From Macrotrachela quadricornifera (lineage: Eukaryota > Rotifera > Eurotatoria > Philodinida > Philodinidae), in the NCBI GenBank assembly GCA_022393335.1, contig JAJEKB010018365.1, positions 1 through 64,000 of the forward strand: DNA of 64,000 bases. The letters are read 5' to 3'. A program made the position numbers and the translations under genes. Below the pieces are notes generated by a model, which ran no database searches, was not told where the DNA came from, and worked only from the letters and a program-made list of their open reading frames with translations. Position 1 is the stretch's first letter, and the number at the start of each line of letters is the position of its first letter. Shown here piece by piece: positions 63,691-64,000 of the stretch.

Positions 63691-64000
63691 CAAAATAATA
63701 TTTACTTTCAAAGCTTCACTGAATATATTCAGTAATCAGTATGATGACCATCAAGTCAAAGAAGATTTTGAAAAAATGCGTACAAACGGTTAGAAATTTC
63801 GAATACTGGACGTTTTTACAGAGGTAAATAACTAACGCCACCTTGGCCATAAATTGTGTAATGCTAGTGTTTTCATATGCACTAAATCGATCCATGTTTT
63901 TTTCTAAAACTTATAACGTTATAACGAGGAAAATGGGAGATTATTAGCGTGTTTAGCGTAAAAATTCTTAGTCCTTTTGTTCTATACAATTTTTAATCGC

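Overview
This is a very AT-rich animal nuclear window. Its protein genes carry many short GT-AG introns, typically 45-70 bases, and the gene set is metazoan: Van Gogh/Vangl, TDP-43, BLM helicase, soluble guanylate cyclase, a CatSper-type channel, a PRKX/PKA-type kinase and aprataxin. Next to these sit a four-repeat chitin-binding plus expansin-like gene of non-animal type, an ADP-ribosyltransferase relic, a Helitron-like element and several foldback elements. That mixture fits a rotifer, most likely a bdelloid. The taxon is an inference; nothing in the window proves it.

Layout. 1-2914 has no recognisable gene. 2915-8069: Vangl (+), FHA-less aprataxin (+), a small one-pass membrane protein (-) and a secreted trypsin-like protease (-). 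8070-14665 is mostly non-coding, with a large inverted repeat at 9541-10172 and an intronless USP deubiquitinase (+, 10296-12503). 14666-15457 is an intronless multi-pass membrane protein; a broken ADP-ribosyltransferase follows at about 17110-17580. 18794-24967 (-) holds two tandem paralogues of a B-box-like/CPL zinc-finger family. One is complete (8 exons, 489 aa), one runs into a 10-N assembly gap, and between them lie a decayed exon copy and a Helitron-like element.

25229-31344 (+) is a 15-exon BLM-type RecQ helicase with a canonical RING finger in the same exon as the start of the helicase core. 31894-32373 is a TIR element. 32440-35480 is a two-gene tandem duplication (RanBP2-zinc-finger/RING protein plus Rrp7) in which each copy has lost the opposite gene. 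35500-38758 is non-coding with a second foldback. 38759-40118 is a CatSper-like channel; a third foldback lies near 41030-41740. 41909-42332 (-) is a small secreted beta-microseminoprotein-like protein. 43160-44791 (+) is TDP-43. 44927-47177 (-) is a pair of TULA-type histidine phosphatases. 48111-51492 (-) is an atypical beta-like soluble guanylate cyclase with two phase-matched alternative first exons. 51814-52941 (-) is the chitin-binding/expansin-like gene. 53584-56281 (-) is an SR-rich protein. 60691-62347 (+) is the PRKX/PKA-like kinase; the rest is non-coding.

The genes are independent transcription units, not an operon. Exon chains below were joined by checking GT/AG sites and reading phase by eye; where a total length is given, the exon lengths sum to a whole number of codons. 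The best candidates for something new are the RING-BLM fusion, the reciprocally decayed tandem duplication and the alternative heme-domain first exons of the guanylate cyclase.
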